Shown: positions 34,398 to 42,702 of the stretch, piece after piece
Layout: the number at the start of each line of letters is the position of its first letter
Numbering within the stretch: position 1 is the first letter of the stretch
NCBI RefSeq assembly: GCF_018613715.1
Contig: NZ_JAGGPT010000011.1
Span: forward strand, 1 to 64,000
Reading direction: 5' to 3'
From: Chryseobacterium sp. ISL-6
GTDB lineage: Bacteria > Bacteroidota > Bacteroidia > Flavobacteriales > Weeksellaceae
DNA: 64,000 nt
Made by a program: the position numbers and the translations under genes
The notes under the pieces: model-generated
What the model was told of the DNA's origin: nothing
The model's database searches: none
What the model saw: the letters and a program-made list of their open reading frames with translations, nothing else

Positions 34398-35288
34398 TTA
34401 TTTAAACTTAAATCCTTTTTCTTCGAGCGTATTTTTAAGTATCGCCATTCTTGCAAAAACTCCATTCTGCATTTGCTTAAAAATCCTTGAACGCTCACAT
34501 TCTACTAAATCGGTATCGATTTCCACTCCTCTGTTGATAGGAGCTGGATGCATGATGATTGCTTCTTTTTTCATCGCTTTTTCCCTTTCTTTCGTCAAAC
34601 CATATTTTCTATGATAATCTGAAGCCGAAAAACTCATTTTAGCGTCGTGTCTTTCATGCTGAATTCTTAATAACATTAAAACATCCACTTCATTGATCAG
34701 CTGGTCTACCGACTGGTAAGTTCCGTTAATCAAAGCACCTTCATCAAACCAATCCTCTGGTCCTGAGAAATATACTTTAGCACCTAGTCTTCTTAATGCT
34801 TCTGCATTGGAGTTAGCGACTCTGCTGTGCTTTACATCCCCTACAATTCCAACTTTCAGACCTTCAAATTTTCCAAATTCCTGATGGATCGTCATAAGAT
34901 CCAGCATACACTGCGATGGGTGGTTTCCCTTTCCATCGCCACCGTTGATCACCGGAATATTAATATTTTTTAATTCTTCAAAGAATCCGTCTTTTTTATC
35001 TCTTATTACAACTAAGTCTACCCCTATACTCTCAATCGTCTTCACTGTATCATATAAACTTTCGCCCTTATTTACTGAGCTGTGTGAAGCATCAAATGGA
35101 ACGACCTGCAATCCTAATTTTCTTTCAGCTAAATCGAAGCTTGTCTTTGTTCTTGTACTATCCTCAAAGAATAGATTTGAGCAAAAAACTTCGCCCTCTA
35201 TTTTAGCAGTTTTTCCATTAGCAAAAGCCAGTGCTTCTGCCAGTATACTGTTGATTTTCTCGGTACTTAGTTCTGTAATCGTAAACAT
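34398..35288 (-). CDS. pyrB: Aspartate carbamoyltransferase catalytic subunit
   Basis: 296 residues. It condenses carbamoyl phosphate with aspartate, the committed step of pyrimidine synthesis. The carbamoyl-phosphate loop is FEDSTRTKTSF. HPSQCMLDLMTI contains the His and Gln of the active site, MLLRIQHERHD corresponds to the 80s/aspartate region, and MHPAPINRGVEID is the 240s loop. No pyrI regulatory subunit gene follows. It is the first gene of the pyrB-carA-carB unit and is preceded by a leader with a terminator-like hairpin 20-50 bp before its start. Confidence 0.96.
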   Translation of the reverse strand: MFTITELSTEKINSILAEALAFANGKTAKIEGEVFCSNLFFEDSTRTKTSFDLAERKLGLQVVPFDASHSSVNKGESLYDTVKTIESIGVDLVVIRDKKDGFFEELKNINIPVINGGDGKGNHPSQCMLDLMTIHQEFGKFEGLKVGIVGDVKHSRVANSNAEALRRLGAKVYFSGPEDWFDEGALINGTYQSVDQLINEVDVLMLLRIQHERHDAKMSFSASDYHRKYGLTKEREKAMKKEAIIMHPAPINRGVEIDTDLVECERSRIFKQMQNGVFARMAILKNTLEEKGFKFK

Positions 35289-35308
35289 AATATCTTAATT
35301 TTTTACAT

Positions 35309-35335
35309 AAAAAAAGCGAAGACAAAATCTTCGCT
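35309..35335 (-). terminator. Attenuator-like terminator in the pyrB leader
   Basis: On the minus strand, AGCGAAGA (35335-35328) pairs with TCTTCGCT (35322-35315) around TTTTG and is followed by seven T. It lies between the promoter and the pyrB start, so unless relieved it would stop transcription before pyrB, carA and carB. Confidence 0.75.
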
Positions 35336-35406
35336 TAATAACAATAAATATCGTAAAGGGCGCTGTCGCCCGGTAAATCTAATGATATAAATACTCTTTT
35401 ATTCAT
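35335..35406 (-). CDS. Possible 23-codon leader peptide of the pyr operon
   Basis: ATG at 35406 to TAA at 35335. The peptide begins MNKRVFISLDLPGDSALYD and ends with Tyr-Cys-Tyr. The stop codon abuts the attenuator stem. A 5-bp GC hairpin (GGGCG/CGCCC, 35358-35371) lies within the ORF. The ATG follows the -7 element by only six bases, so translation would be near-leaderless; this lowers confidence that it is translated rather than being part of a structured RNA leader. Confidence 0.4.
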   Translation of the reverse strand: MNKRVFISLDLPGDSALYDIYCY

Positions 35407-35412
35407 TAGGTG

Positions 35413-35443
35413 CAAAGATATAACATTTCAGCGATACTACAAA
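35413..35443 (-). promoter_or_regulatory. Canonical Bacteroidetes promoter of the pyrB-carA-carB operon
   Basis: Minus strand: TTTG (35443-35440), 19 bp, then TATCTTTG (35420-35413), an exact match to the TTTG-N19-TAnnTTTG consensus of the primary sigma factor of Bacteroidetes. Transcription should start near 35405-35410, giving a leader of about 120 bases before pyrB. Confidence 0.8.
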
Positions 35444-35530
35444 ATCAAAATCCCAAATAAATTAAAAAACTTCAATCACCCATTATTCTCATTTTTTCTT
35501 AATATTTTTGTTAAATCTCAAATCTACACT

Positions 35531-35992
35531 ATGGACGCTAAAGACAAAATGATTCTCAGTATTATTCAGGAAGACTCTACTCTATCTGTAAAAGAAATCT
35601 CCGAGAAGATTGGTCTTACCTTCACTCCAACTTATGAGCGTATCAAACAATTAGAGAAACAAGGGGTTATTGAGAAATATGTTGGCCTTCTGAACCGTGA
35701 AAAACTGGGACTCAATATTGTTGTTTATTGTAATGTCCGTCTTAAAGAGCAGTCCAAAAAGGTATTGGAGACTTTTGAGAAGAACATTGGAAAATATGAC
35801 GAAGTTCAGGAAATCATCAGCCTCTCTGGCGAATATGATTATATGCTGAAGATCATTGCCAAGGATATCAACTCTTATAATGATTTTGCTGTAAGTGTGA
35901 TCTCAAATATTCCTAATATCGGACAATACCACAGTTCCATCGTTTTACATGAAGTGAAAAAATCCACTAAATTTAAAATTGATCTCGCCTAA
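35531..35992 (+). CDS. Lrp/AsnC family transcriptional regulator
   Basis: 153 residues. The winged HTH (about 1-60: DKMILSIIQEDSTLSVKEIS..IGLTFTPTYERIKQLEKQGVIEKY) and the C-terminal RAM/ligand-binding domain (VQEIISLSGEYDYMLKIIAKD) are complete. Such proteins respond to amino acids. It lies between the pyr operon leader (divergent) and the end of the arg operon (convergent, 4-bp overlap with argH), so regulation of one of these by an amino acid is plausible but not shown by sequence. Confidence 0.93.
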   Translation: MDAKDKMILSIIQEDSTLSVKEISEKIGLTFTPTYERIKQLEKQGVIEKYVGLLNREKLGLNIVVYCNVRLKEQSKKVLETFEKNIGKYDEVQEIISLSGEYDYMLKIIAKDINSYNDFAVSVISNIPNIGQYHSSIVLHEVKKSTKFKIDLA

Positions 35993-37293
35993 CCCAGTAT
36001 TTTATTTTTCAGTTTATTAAACTGATAACTTATTTTATCCAGACATAGATTTCCTATACTTCCCTGATGGGTATGGCTAAGATTCGCAATTTTAAAATCA
36101 AATTCATTATTCTCTATTTCCTGGCCTACTTTTACATAAGCATCCCGGAAGGAACTGCCATTTTTAACCTCTTCATTAATTTTCTCTACACTGAAAAGAT
36201 ATTTGTATTTTTCATCCTCCAGAATACCCTCTCTCACTTTTATGTTGGGCAAAGTATAATTTAAGATCTCCAGACATTCTTTTAAGGAATCAATAGCTGG
36301 AAAAAGAATTTCTTTTGTCAGCTGTACATCTCTGTGATATCCTGAAGGAAGATTATTCGTCAACAGTATAAGCTCATTCGGTAAAGATTGAATTCTATTA
36401 CATCTCGCTCTCACCAACTCGAAAATATCCGGGTTCTTTTTATGAGGCATAATACTGCTTCCCGTTGTAAATTCTTTAGGAAAGCTTATAAAATTAAAGT
36501 TCTGACTTAAATACAAACATACGTCATAGGCAAATTTCCCAAGGGTTCCTGCTATTGTTGCCATGGCCATTGCCAGTAACTTTTCAGATTTCCCACGGGT
36601 CATCTGAGCATATACAGCATTATAATTCATCGTTTGAAACCCAAGGTTGTAGGTTGTACTTTCTCGATCGATCGGAAAGGAAGAACCATAACCAGCTGCA
36701 GAACCTAATGGGTTTTTATTAATGATATTCTTTACCGAGAACAGCATTTCAACATCATCTAATAAAGCCTCTGCATACGCTCCGAACCATAATCCAAAAG
36801 ACGAAGGCATTGCAATCTGCAAATGTGTATATCCTGGAAGCAAAACCTCTTTATGCTCTTCTGCCAATCCTATCAATAGCTGAAAAAACTCGTCAGTAAG
36901 GCTTGTTATTTCACGAATCTCATCCAGTAAATAAAGCTTGATATCCAATAAAACCTGATCATTTCGGGATCTTGCCGTATGAATCTTTTTCCCTACATCT
37001 CCTAATTTTTCAATTAAGATCGCTTCAATCTGAGAATGGATATCTTCTGCCTCTTTGTCGAGTTCGAAACTTCCGTTTTCAATATCTTTTAATATAATTT
37101 CCAAAACAGAGGTCATCTGTTCTGATTCTTCATTGGAAATAATTCCAACTTCTGCAAGCATCTTACAGTGAGCCATAGAACCCTTAACATCATATTTTGC
37201 TAATCGCTCATCGAAATCAAGGTCTTTTCCTACTGTAAACTGGTTGACTAATATATTGGTGGCAAGATTATCTTTCTGCCATATCTTTTTCAT
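35989..37293 (-). CDS. argH: Argininosuccinate lyase
   Basis: 434 residues. It cleaves argininosuccinate to arginine and fumarate. The family signature GSSIMPHKKNPD is intact, with the preceding catalytic Ser loop. HTARSRNDQVLLD and LPGYTHLQIAMPSSFG are also conserved. It is the last gene of the leftward arginine operon, separated from argE by a 303-bp gap carrying two repeat elements. Its stop overlaps the convergent Lrp gene by four bases. Confidence 0.96.
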   Translation of the reverse strand: MKKIWQKDNLATNILVNQFTVGKDLDFDERLAKYDVKGSMAHCKMLAEVGIISNEESEQMTSVLEIILKDIENGSFELDKEAEDIHSQIEAILIEKLGDVGKKIHTARSRNDQVLLDIKLYLLDEIREITSLTDEFFQLLIGLAEEHKEVLLPGYTHLQIAMPSSFGLWFGAYAEALLDDVEMLFSVKNIINKNPLGSAAGYGSSFPIDRESTTYNLGFQTMNYNAVYAQMTRGKSEKLLAMAMATIAGTLGKFAYDVCLYLSQNFNFISFPKEFTTGSSIMPHKKNPDIFELVRARCNRIQSLPNELILLTNNLPSGYHRDVQLTKEILFPAIDSLKECLEILNYTLPNIKVREGILEDEKYKYLFSVEKINEEVKNGSSFRDAYVKVGQEIENNEFDFKIANLSHTHQGSIGNLCLDKISYQFNKLKNKILG

Positions 37294-37323
37294 AATTGTC
37301 TATTTAAAATATTACTATAATTC

Positions 37324-37498
37324 GGTTTTAGAGCTGTTTTGTGCTCAGCATGATATTTCTTACTGCTAAAAACTTTAACATCTTCCACATTCAATAAAGT
37401 CTTTCATTTTTAATGGTCTTCTTGCATAAATCTTATTAAAAACTGCTTTCTTCATTATAATCATGCTGAGTCAAAACATTTAAAAACTAACTAAAACC
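37324..37498. repeat. 175-bp element bounded by inverted repeats between argE and argH
   Basis: Left: GGTTTTAG (37324), then TTTTGTGCTCAGCATGAT. Right: ATCATGCTGAG (37460), then TCAAAACA and CTAAAACC ending at 37498. The inner arms pair as AGCATGAT/ATCATGCT and the outer as GGTTTTAG/CTAAAACC. It resembles a MITE. On the minus strand a 36-codon TTG-started ORF crosses the left arm and ends overlapping the argH start (ATGA), perhaps by chance. Confidence 0.5.
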
Positions 37499-37510
37499 AA
37501 TATTTTTTTT

Positions 37511-37594
37511 TCAGATTTCAGATACTAGATATCAGATGCTAGACTTATTTAATCCATTTAAATGTCTGATAACTGATGTCTGAGATCTTACGTC
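37511..37594. repeat. Short inverted-repeat element of the AGATNNCAGA family
   Basis: Left arm TCAGATTTCAGATACTAGAT then ATCAGATGCTAGACTT; right arm, inverted, GACGTAAGATCTCAGACATC then AGTTATCAGACATT. This is the same style as the ends of the element at 33001-33236, but with only ~20 bp between arms. It sits directly after argE. Confidence 0.55.
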
Positions 37595-37596
37595 TT

Positions 37597-38679
37597 TTAT
37601 AACACCTTTTCTAAAATCCGGATATAAATTTCAATTCCTTCTTTTATTTCACTGAGTTCTATATATTCATCCGCCGTATGAGAGCGCCTACTGTCTCCGG
37701 GACCCATTTTAACAGAGGTACAAGGTATGATTGCCTGATCTGAAGAGGTTGGAGATCCGTACGTTGTCCTTCCAATTGCCAAACCAGCCTGCACAAAAGG
37801 GTGATCCAATTCTATTTTCGAAGAATTTAACCTGAAGGATCTTGCCGTAAGGTTTGATTTCATTTGTGATTGAATAATTTCAAAAACTTCCTCATTGCTA
37901 TATTCATCCGTCACTCTTACATCCAAAGTAAATTGACATGCTTCAGGAACTACATTATGCTGAACTCCGGCATGAATGGCAGATAGCGTAATTTTAACTT
38001 CTCCCAGATAATCTGAAACCTTTGGAAACTTAAAATTTGTAATATGCTGCAAATCCCGCATACATTTTATAATAGCATTATCATTATTAGGATGAGCAGC
38101 ATGAGAAGCTGTACCCTTCATTTCACCATCAATTACCAAAAGTCCTTTCTCAGCAATCGCAAGGTTCATCTGCGTAGGTTCTCCTACAATAGCCAATTCC
38201 ACATTGGGCAGTCGTGGAAATAAGGCTTCAATCCCATCAAAACCTGAAATCTCCTCCTCTGCCGTTAAAGCAATAACTAAATTATATTTTAAATCTCCTC
38301 TTTCATAAAAATATAAAAACGTCTGTGCTAAAGAAACCAGGGAAGCCCCGGCATCATTACTACCCAATCCATATAATTTTCCCTCTTTTTCAATTGCTAC
38401 AAACGGATCTAAAGTATAGGCCTTATTAGGTTTTACCGTATCATGGTGTGTATTCAGCAATACAGAAGGTTTAGCCTCATCAAAATGTTTATTGACCGCC
38501 CAGATGTTATTTTTAAAACGCTTCGCAGGAATTCCGTGTTTTTGAAAAAAACTTTCTATTTCTACAGAAGTATTATATTCATCCTTGCTGAATGAAGGCA
38601 TTTCAATCAGTTTTTTAAGCAATTCAATTGCATTATTGAATAACTCTTCTTGATTATAAACAGATTTCAGTTCCTGCAT
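37597..38679 (-). CDS. argE: M20 family N-acyl-ornithine deacylase (ArgE-type)
   Basis: 360 residues, M20 metallopeptidase fold. Metal ligands are in LLNTHHDTVKP (His, Asp), LGSNDAGAS (Asp), ALTAEEEISG (Glu-Glu) and VGEPTQ (Glu). The dimerisation/lid domain contains KGTASHAAHPNNDNAI. Position in the arg operon indicates deacylation of N-acyl-citrulline or -ornithine; with a carbamoyltransferase acting on acyl-ornithine, N-acylcitrulline is the expected substrate. It overlaps argB by 26 bases. Confidence 0.88.
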   Translation of the reverse strand: MQELKSVYNQEELFNNAIELLKKLIEMPSFSKDEYNTSVEIESFFQKHGIPAKRFKNNIWAVNKHFDEAKPSVLLNTHHDTVKPNKAYTLDPFVAIEKEGKLYGLGSNDAGASLVSLAQTFLYFYERGDLKYNLVIALTAEEEISGFDGIEALFPRLPNVELAIVGEPTQMNLAIAEKGLLVIDGEMKGTASHAAHPNNDNAIIKCMRDLQHITNFKFPKVSDYLGEVKITLSAIHAGVQHNVVPEACQFTLDVRVTDEYSNEEVFEIIQSQMKSNLTARSFRLNSSKIELDHPFVQAGLAIGRTTYGSPTSSDQAIIPCTSVKMGPGDSRRSHTADEYIELSEIKEGIEIYIRILEKVL

Positions 38680-39448
38680 GATGATTTTCTATATGGTTCT
38701 TCAATTGGGTTTCTTTAATTAAGAAAACCTTATTTACATTATTTTTAATGGCTCCAAGTGCATTTTCAAGTTTCGGCAAGATCCCTTTATGCAATTTTCC
38801 TGCTTCTTTTAAAGTTGAAAAATCTTCCTGAGATACACTTTTAATAACAGAATCAGGGTCATCAACATCTTCCAATACCCCTTCTTTATCAAAACAGTAC
38901 AACAATTCAACATCATATATTTCTGATAAAGACTGAGCAATTACCGAAGCAATGGTATCTGCATTGGTATTTAAGAGATTTCCTTTCTTATCATGTGTGA
39001 TGGCAGAAAAAACAGGAACCAGATCAAGATAAAGAAAATAAGAAAGCATTTTTTTGTTGACGCTTTCCTCATCAATATCACCAACAAATCCAAAATTAAT
39101 TTCAGAGTGATTTCTCTTTTTTGCCTGAATTACATTAGCATCAGCACCTGAAAGCCCTAAAGCATTACAATTTCTGTACTGTAGTTTCGAAACGATATTT
39201 TTATTAATATTTCCCGCATACACCATTGTCACAATATCTAATGTCGATTTATCCGTAATTCTTCTTCCATTGACCAACTGCTGAGTTACTCCCAATTTAG
39301 CCGCCAGTATCGTTGCCAGTTTTCCACCACCATGAATCAGAATTTTCTTTTCCTTAATATTGGAAAATTCTTCCAGAAACTGATTTAGCATTACCTCATC
39401 ATCAATCAAGGCACCTCCTATTTTTACAACAAAAAGTTTCTCTTTCAT
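38654..39448 (-). CDS. argB: Acetylglutamate (N-acylglutamate) kinase
   Basis: 264 residues of the amino-acid-kinase family. IHGGGKLATILAAKLG provides the phosphate-binding loop, VNGRRITDKSTLDIV the acyl-glutamate site and NTNADTIASVIAQSL the late active-site loop. It phosphorylates the N-acyl-glutamate gamma-carboxylate. The N-terminal extension of arginine-inhibited kinases is absent, so feedback inhibition is unlikely. It lies 6 bp after argF' and overlaps argE. Confidence 0.92.
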   Translation of the reverse strand: MKEKLFVVKIGGALIDDEVMLNQFLEEFSNIKEKKILIHGGGKLATILAAKLGVTQQLVNGRRITDKSTLDIVTMVYAGNINKNIVSKLQYRNCNALGLSGADANVIQAKKRNHSEINFGFVGDIDEESVNKKMLSYFLYLDLVPVFSAITHDKKGNLLNTNADTIASVIAQSLSEIYDVELLYCFDKEGVLEDVDDPDSVIKSVSQEDFSTLKEAGKLHKGILPKLENALGAIKNNVNKVFLIKETQLKNHIENHHAGTEICL

Positions 39449-39454
39449 AATAGA

Positions 39455-40417
39455 TTATTTACTGGATTTGATTTCATCTAAAATCTCACTAAACACAGCC
39501 TGTGCAGAGAAAATACGGTTTTTAGCCTGCTGATAAATAATCGAATTTTCACCATCCATTACTTCATCACTTAGTTCTACATTCCGACGAACCGGAAGAC
39601 AGTGCATGACCTTTCCATTATTCGTTTCTGCCAGCTTTTCAGCAGTCAGCATCCAATTTTCTTTTACTTCAGGTATGGCAGCATATTCATCAAAAGACGA
39701 CCAGTTTTTAACATAGATAAAATCCGCATCTTTCAAAGCTTCTTCCTGATTATGAATAACCTTGGTATCTTTTGTAAAATTTTGATCCAGATCATACCCT
39801 TTAGGATTCGCAATGACAAAATCCACATCCATTTCCTGCATCCACTCAGCAAAAGAATTTCCTACAGCCTGAGCAATTGGCTTAATGTGTGGAGCCCAGG
39901 TCAATACAACCTTTGGCTTACGCTCTTCTTTCCAGTTTTCAGTGATGGTGATACAGTCTGCTAAACTTTGCAAAGGATGACGGGTTGCCGATTCCAAAGA
40001 AATTACCGGAACTTTTGCATGTTTCAGGAACTGACTTAAAATACTTTCATTTACATCATCTTCCTTGTTTTTCATTCCCGCAAAACAACGAACCGCAATA
40101 ATATCACAGTATTGATTCAACACCTCGATAGCATCTTTGATATGCTCTACAGTATCGCCATTCATCACCGCTCCATCAGCAAATTCAAGATTCCATGCTT
40201 CCTGGGCTGCATTTAGTGTTAAGACATTTAATCCCAAGTTTTGGGCTGCAATCTGACTGCTTAAACGGGTTCTTAAACTTGAATTTAAGAATACCAATCC
40301 TATAGTTTTCCCCTTTCCTTTTTCAGTTTCTGAATGGGGGTTTTCTTTTATATATAAAGCTTTTTTTATGATTTCCTGTAAGTTTTCAATATCACTTACA
40401 GCGGTAAAATTTTTCAT
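39455..40417 (-). CDS. argF': N-acyl-ornithine carbamoyltransferase (ArgF')
   Basis: 320 residues. The carbamoyl-phosphate motif S46-S-L-R-T-R51 replaces the STRTR of normal OTCase, and HCLPVRRNVELSDEVMDG near the C-terminus is typical of the transcarbamylases that use N-acetyl- or N-succinyl-ornithine. From memory, residue 90 separates the two (Pro in the Bacteroides fragilis succinyl enzyme, Glu at the equivalent place in the Xanthomonas acetyl enzyme); here it is Val (NGDTV90EH), so the substrate cannot be decided. It lies between argD and argB in the operon. Confidence 0.9.
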   Translation of the reverse strand: MKNFTAVSDIENLQEIIKKALYIKENPHSETEKGKGKTIGLVFLNSSLRTRLSSQIAAQNLGLNVLTLNAAQEAWNLEFADGAVMNGDTVEHIKDAIEVLNQYCDIIAVRCFAGMKNKEDDVNESILSQFLKHAKVPVISLESATRHPLQSLADCITITENWKEERKPKVVLTWAPHIKPIAQAVGNSFAEWMQEMDVDFVIANPKGYDLDQNFTKDTKVIHNQEEALKDADFIYVKNWSSFDEYAAIPEVKENWMLTAEKLAETNNGKVMHCLPVRRNVELSDEVMDGENSIIYQQAKNRIFSAQAVFSEILDEIKSSK

Positions 40418-40464
40418 TTTATTAAAATTTGAAAGTCTGAATCAAACTTTTGAAGTTTGAATAT

Positions 40465-41607
40465 TTAATCTATTTGATGAAGGATCTCTTTCAAAGCATT
40501 AATGAAAAGATCAGTCTCTTCTTTTTTAATGGTAAGAGCCGGAAGAATTCTCAGCACAGCTTTATCATTAGAATTTCCTGTAAAAATATGATGATCATAA
40601 AGCAGGCTTTTCCTCACCTCAGCGCAATCTCTGTCAAGCTCTATCCCGATCATCAATCCTTTCCTTCGAATAGATTGAACATGTGGAAAATCTTTAATTT
40701 CATTTTCAATATAATTTCCCATGCTTTCAGCATTATCCATAAGATTTTCATCTTTCATCACATCCAGAACGGCAATCGCTGCAGCACAAGCTAAATGATT
40801 TCCACCAAAAGTAGTTCCCAGTAATCCATTGCTGGCTTCAAATTTCGGATGGATCAAAACACCACCAATCGGAAAACCATTTCCCATTCCTTTAGCTGTT
40901 GTAATTATATCCGGCTGAACACCAAACTCCTGATGTGCAAAGAAATAACCCGATCTTCCATATCCGGATTGTACTTCATCCAAAATCAAAACAGTATTAT
41001 ACTGCTCGCACAGTTCTTTAATTTTAGATAAAAACTCTGCTGTTGGAATCATAATCCCACCTACTCCCTGGATTCCTTCAATAATTACAGAAGAAATATC
41101 ATCCCCATGAGTTTCAAAAACCTTTTCCAGCTGCTCTACATTATTCCATTCCGATTTGATGAATCGTTCAGAATAATTAACGGGAGCCACAATCTTTGGA
41201 TTATCTGTCACAGAAACTGCTGCAGAAGTTCTTCCATGGAAAGACCCTGAAAAATAAAGAACTTTGCTTTTTCCATTATGGAAAGAAGCCAGTTTTAAAG
41301 CATTCTCATTGGCTTCTGCTCCTGAGTTACACAGGAAAAGATTATAATCTTCATAACCTGATAACTTCCCTAATTTCTCAGCAAGTTCCGTTTGCAGCTC
41401 ATTTTGAACAGAATTAGAATAAAAAGAAATTTTATCTAATTGATCTTTAAGTTTCGTTTGATAATGCGGATGATTATGACCAATAGAGATCACAGCATGA
41501 CCACCATAAAAATCAAGATATTTTTCTCCCTTATCGTCCCAAAGAAATGATCCCTGAGCCTTTACAGGATTTATATTAAATAATGGATATACGTTGAATA
41601 AGTTCAT
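40465..41607 (-). CDS. argD: Acetylornithine aminotransferase (class III, PLP)
   Basis: 380 residues. The PLP-binding lysine is in TTAKGMGNGFPIGG, LILDEVQSGYGRSG supplies the Asp contacting the pyridine nitrogen, and GTTFGGNHLACAAA is the phosphate-binding region. It converts N-acyl-glutamate semialdehyde to N-acyl-ornithine. Operon position is between argC and argF', with a 129-bp gap to argC that carries repeat-like sequence. Confidence 0.93.
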   Translation of the reverse strand: MNLFNVYPLFNINPVKAQGSFLWDDKGEKYLDFYGGHAVISIGHNHPHYQTKLKDQLDKISFYSNSVQNELQTELAEKLGKLSGYEDYNLFLCNSGAEANENALKLASFHNGKSKVLYFSGSFHGRTSAAVSVTDNPKIVAPVNYSERFIKSEWNNVEQLEKVFETHGDDISSVIIEGIQGVGGIMIPTAEFLSKIKELCEQYNTVLILDEVQSGYGRSGYFFAHQEFGVQPDIITTAKGMGNGFPIGGVLIHPKFEASNGLLGTTFGGNHLACAAAIAVLDVMKDENLMDNAESMGNYIENEIKDFPHVQSIRRKGLMIGIELDRDCAEVRKSLLYDHHIFTGNSNDKAVLRILPALTIKKEETDLFINALKEILHQID

Positions 41608-41619
41608 GTTTTTTTAAAT

Positions 41620-41725
41620 TGAAAGTTGATAATTGAAAGTTTAAAGTTTGGTTTACGAATTCCAGCATCCGAGATTGAGATTGATTTGATCAACGATCTT
41701 ATTTATTATCTGCTATCTGCTACCT
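41620..41725. repeat. Degenerate repeat tract between argC and argD
   Basis: It contains TTGAAAGTTGATAATTGAAA and GTTTAAAGTTT on the argD side and TTATCTGCTATCTGCTACCT on the argC side. The second half is one arm of the AGATNNCAGA family; the first belongs to a different self-similar family. No gene. Confidence 0.4.
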
Positions 41726-41736
41726 CTTCATTATTT

Positions 41737-42702
41737 TTAAAAACCTATTGGCTTTAAGTTCAATCCTGTCCTCTCTTCCCAGCCCATTGCAAGATTCATA
41801 TTTTGAACCGCCTGTCCGGAAGCTCCTTTTAATAAATTGTCGATCGCTGAATGAATAACGACCACATTTTCATTCTTTTCTATATGAATCACACAGCGAT
41901 TCGTATTGACAACCTGTTTTAAATCAATTGCCCTCTCACTAACCTTTACAAAAACTGCTTCTTCATAAAATTCCCTATATAATCGCTCCAAATCTGAAAG
42001 CTTCAAATCTGATTTAACCGTTGAGCTGGTAAAAATCCCTCTCGTAAAATCTCCACGCCATGGAACAAAATTTAAGCTAACCTCTTTATCATTAAAAGAA
42101 TTCAATTGCTGTAAAACTTCATCCACATGCTGATGTGTCAATGTTTTATAAGCAGAAATATTATCGTTGCGCCAGGTAAAATGCGTTGTTGACTGTAAAG
42201 ACTGCCCAGCACCTGTAGAACCTGTAATTCCGGTAGTAAATATTTCATTGAGCAATCCTTTTTCAGCTAATGGCAATAAAGCCAACTGAATTGCTGTCGC
42301 AAAACAACCAGGATTCGCAATACTTTTAACTCCTAAAAGATTTTTTTTATTGATTTCCGGTAATCCATAGATAAAATTTCTATCTGCAAATTTCCCATCT
42401 AAACGGAAATCATTTCCCAGATCAACAACCAGTGTATCATCACTAACAACATTTTGACTTAACCAATTCTGACTTTCCTTATGTGGTAAGCAAAGAAAAA
42501 GAATATCAACTTGTGAAGGCTTATTTGCTAAAACCATATCACAAACCGTCGTTAAATCCGGATACAGATCTGAAATCTTAGTACCCGAATTAGAACGACT
42601 ATATAAAAAACTCAATTTAATATTAGGATGAAAAGCTAATAAACGAATCAATTCACTACCAGTATATCCGTTAGCCCCAACAATTCCTACCGTCTTTATC
42701 AT
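41737..42702 (-). CDS. argC: N-acetyl-gamma-glutamyl-phosphate reductase
   Basis: 321 residues. The Rossmann start VGIVGANGYTGSELIRLL binds NADPH. The catalytic Cys is in ANPGCFATAIQLALLPL, and a His needed for catalysis is expected in HQHVDEV. It reduces N-acyl-glutamyl phosphate to the semialdehyde. The start overlaps the stop of argG by four bases (ATGA-type coupling). Confidence 0.95.
   Translation of the reverse strand: MIKTVGIVGANGYTGSELIRLLAFHPNIKLSFLYSRSNSGTKISDLYPDLTTVCDMVLANKPSQVDILFLCLPHKESQNWLSQNVVSDDTLVVDLGNDFRLDGKFADRNFIYGLPEINKKNLLGVKSIANPGCFATAIQLALLPLAEKGLLNEIFTTGITGSTGAGQSLQSTTHFTWRNDNISAYKTLTHQHVDEVLQQLNSFNDKEVSLNFVPWRGDFTRGIFTSSTVKSDLKLSDLERLYREFYEEAVFVKVSERAIDLKQVVNTNRCVIHIEKNENVVVIHSAIDNLLKGASGQAVQNMNLAMGWEERTGLNLKPIGF

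Noticed and set aside
37325..37345. GTTTTAGAGCTGTTTTG resembles the start of type II-A CRISPR repeats
   Set aside because: Single copy, no spacer array, no cas genes; the sequence is explained by the inverted-repeat element in the argE-argH gap.
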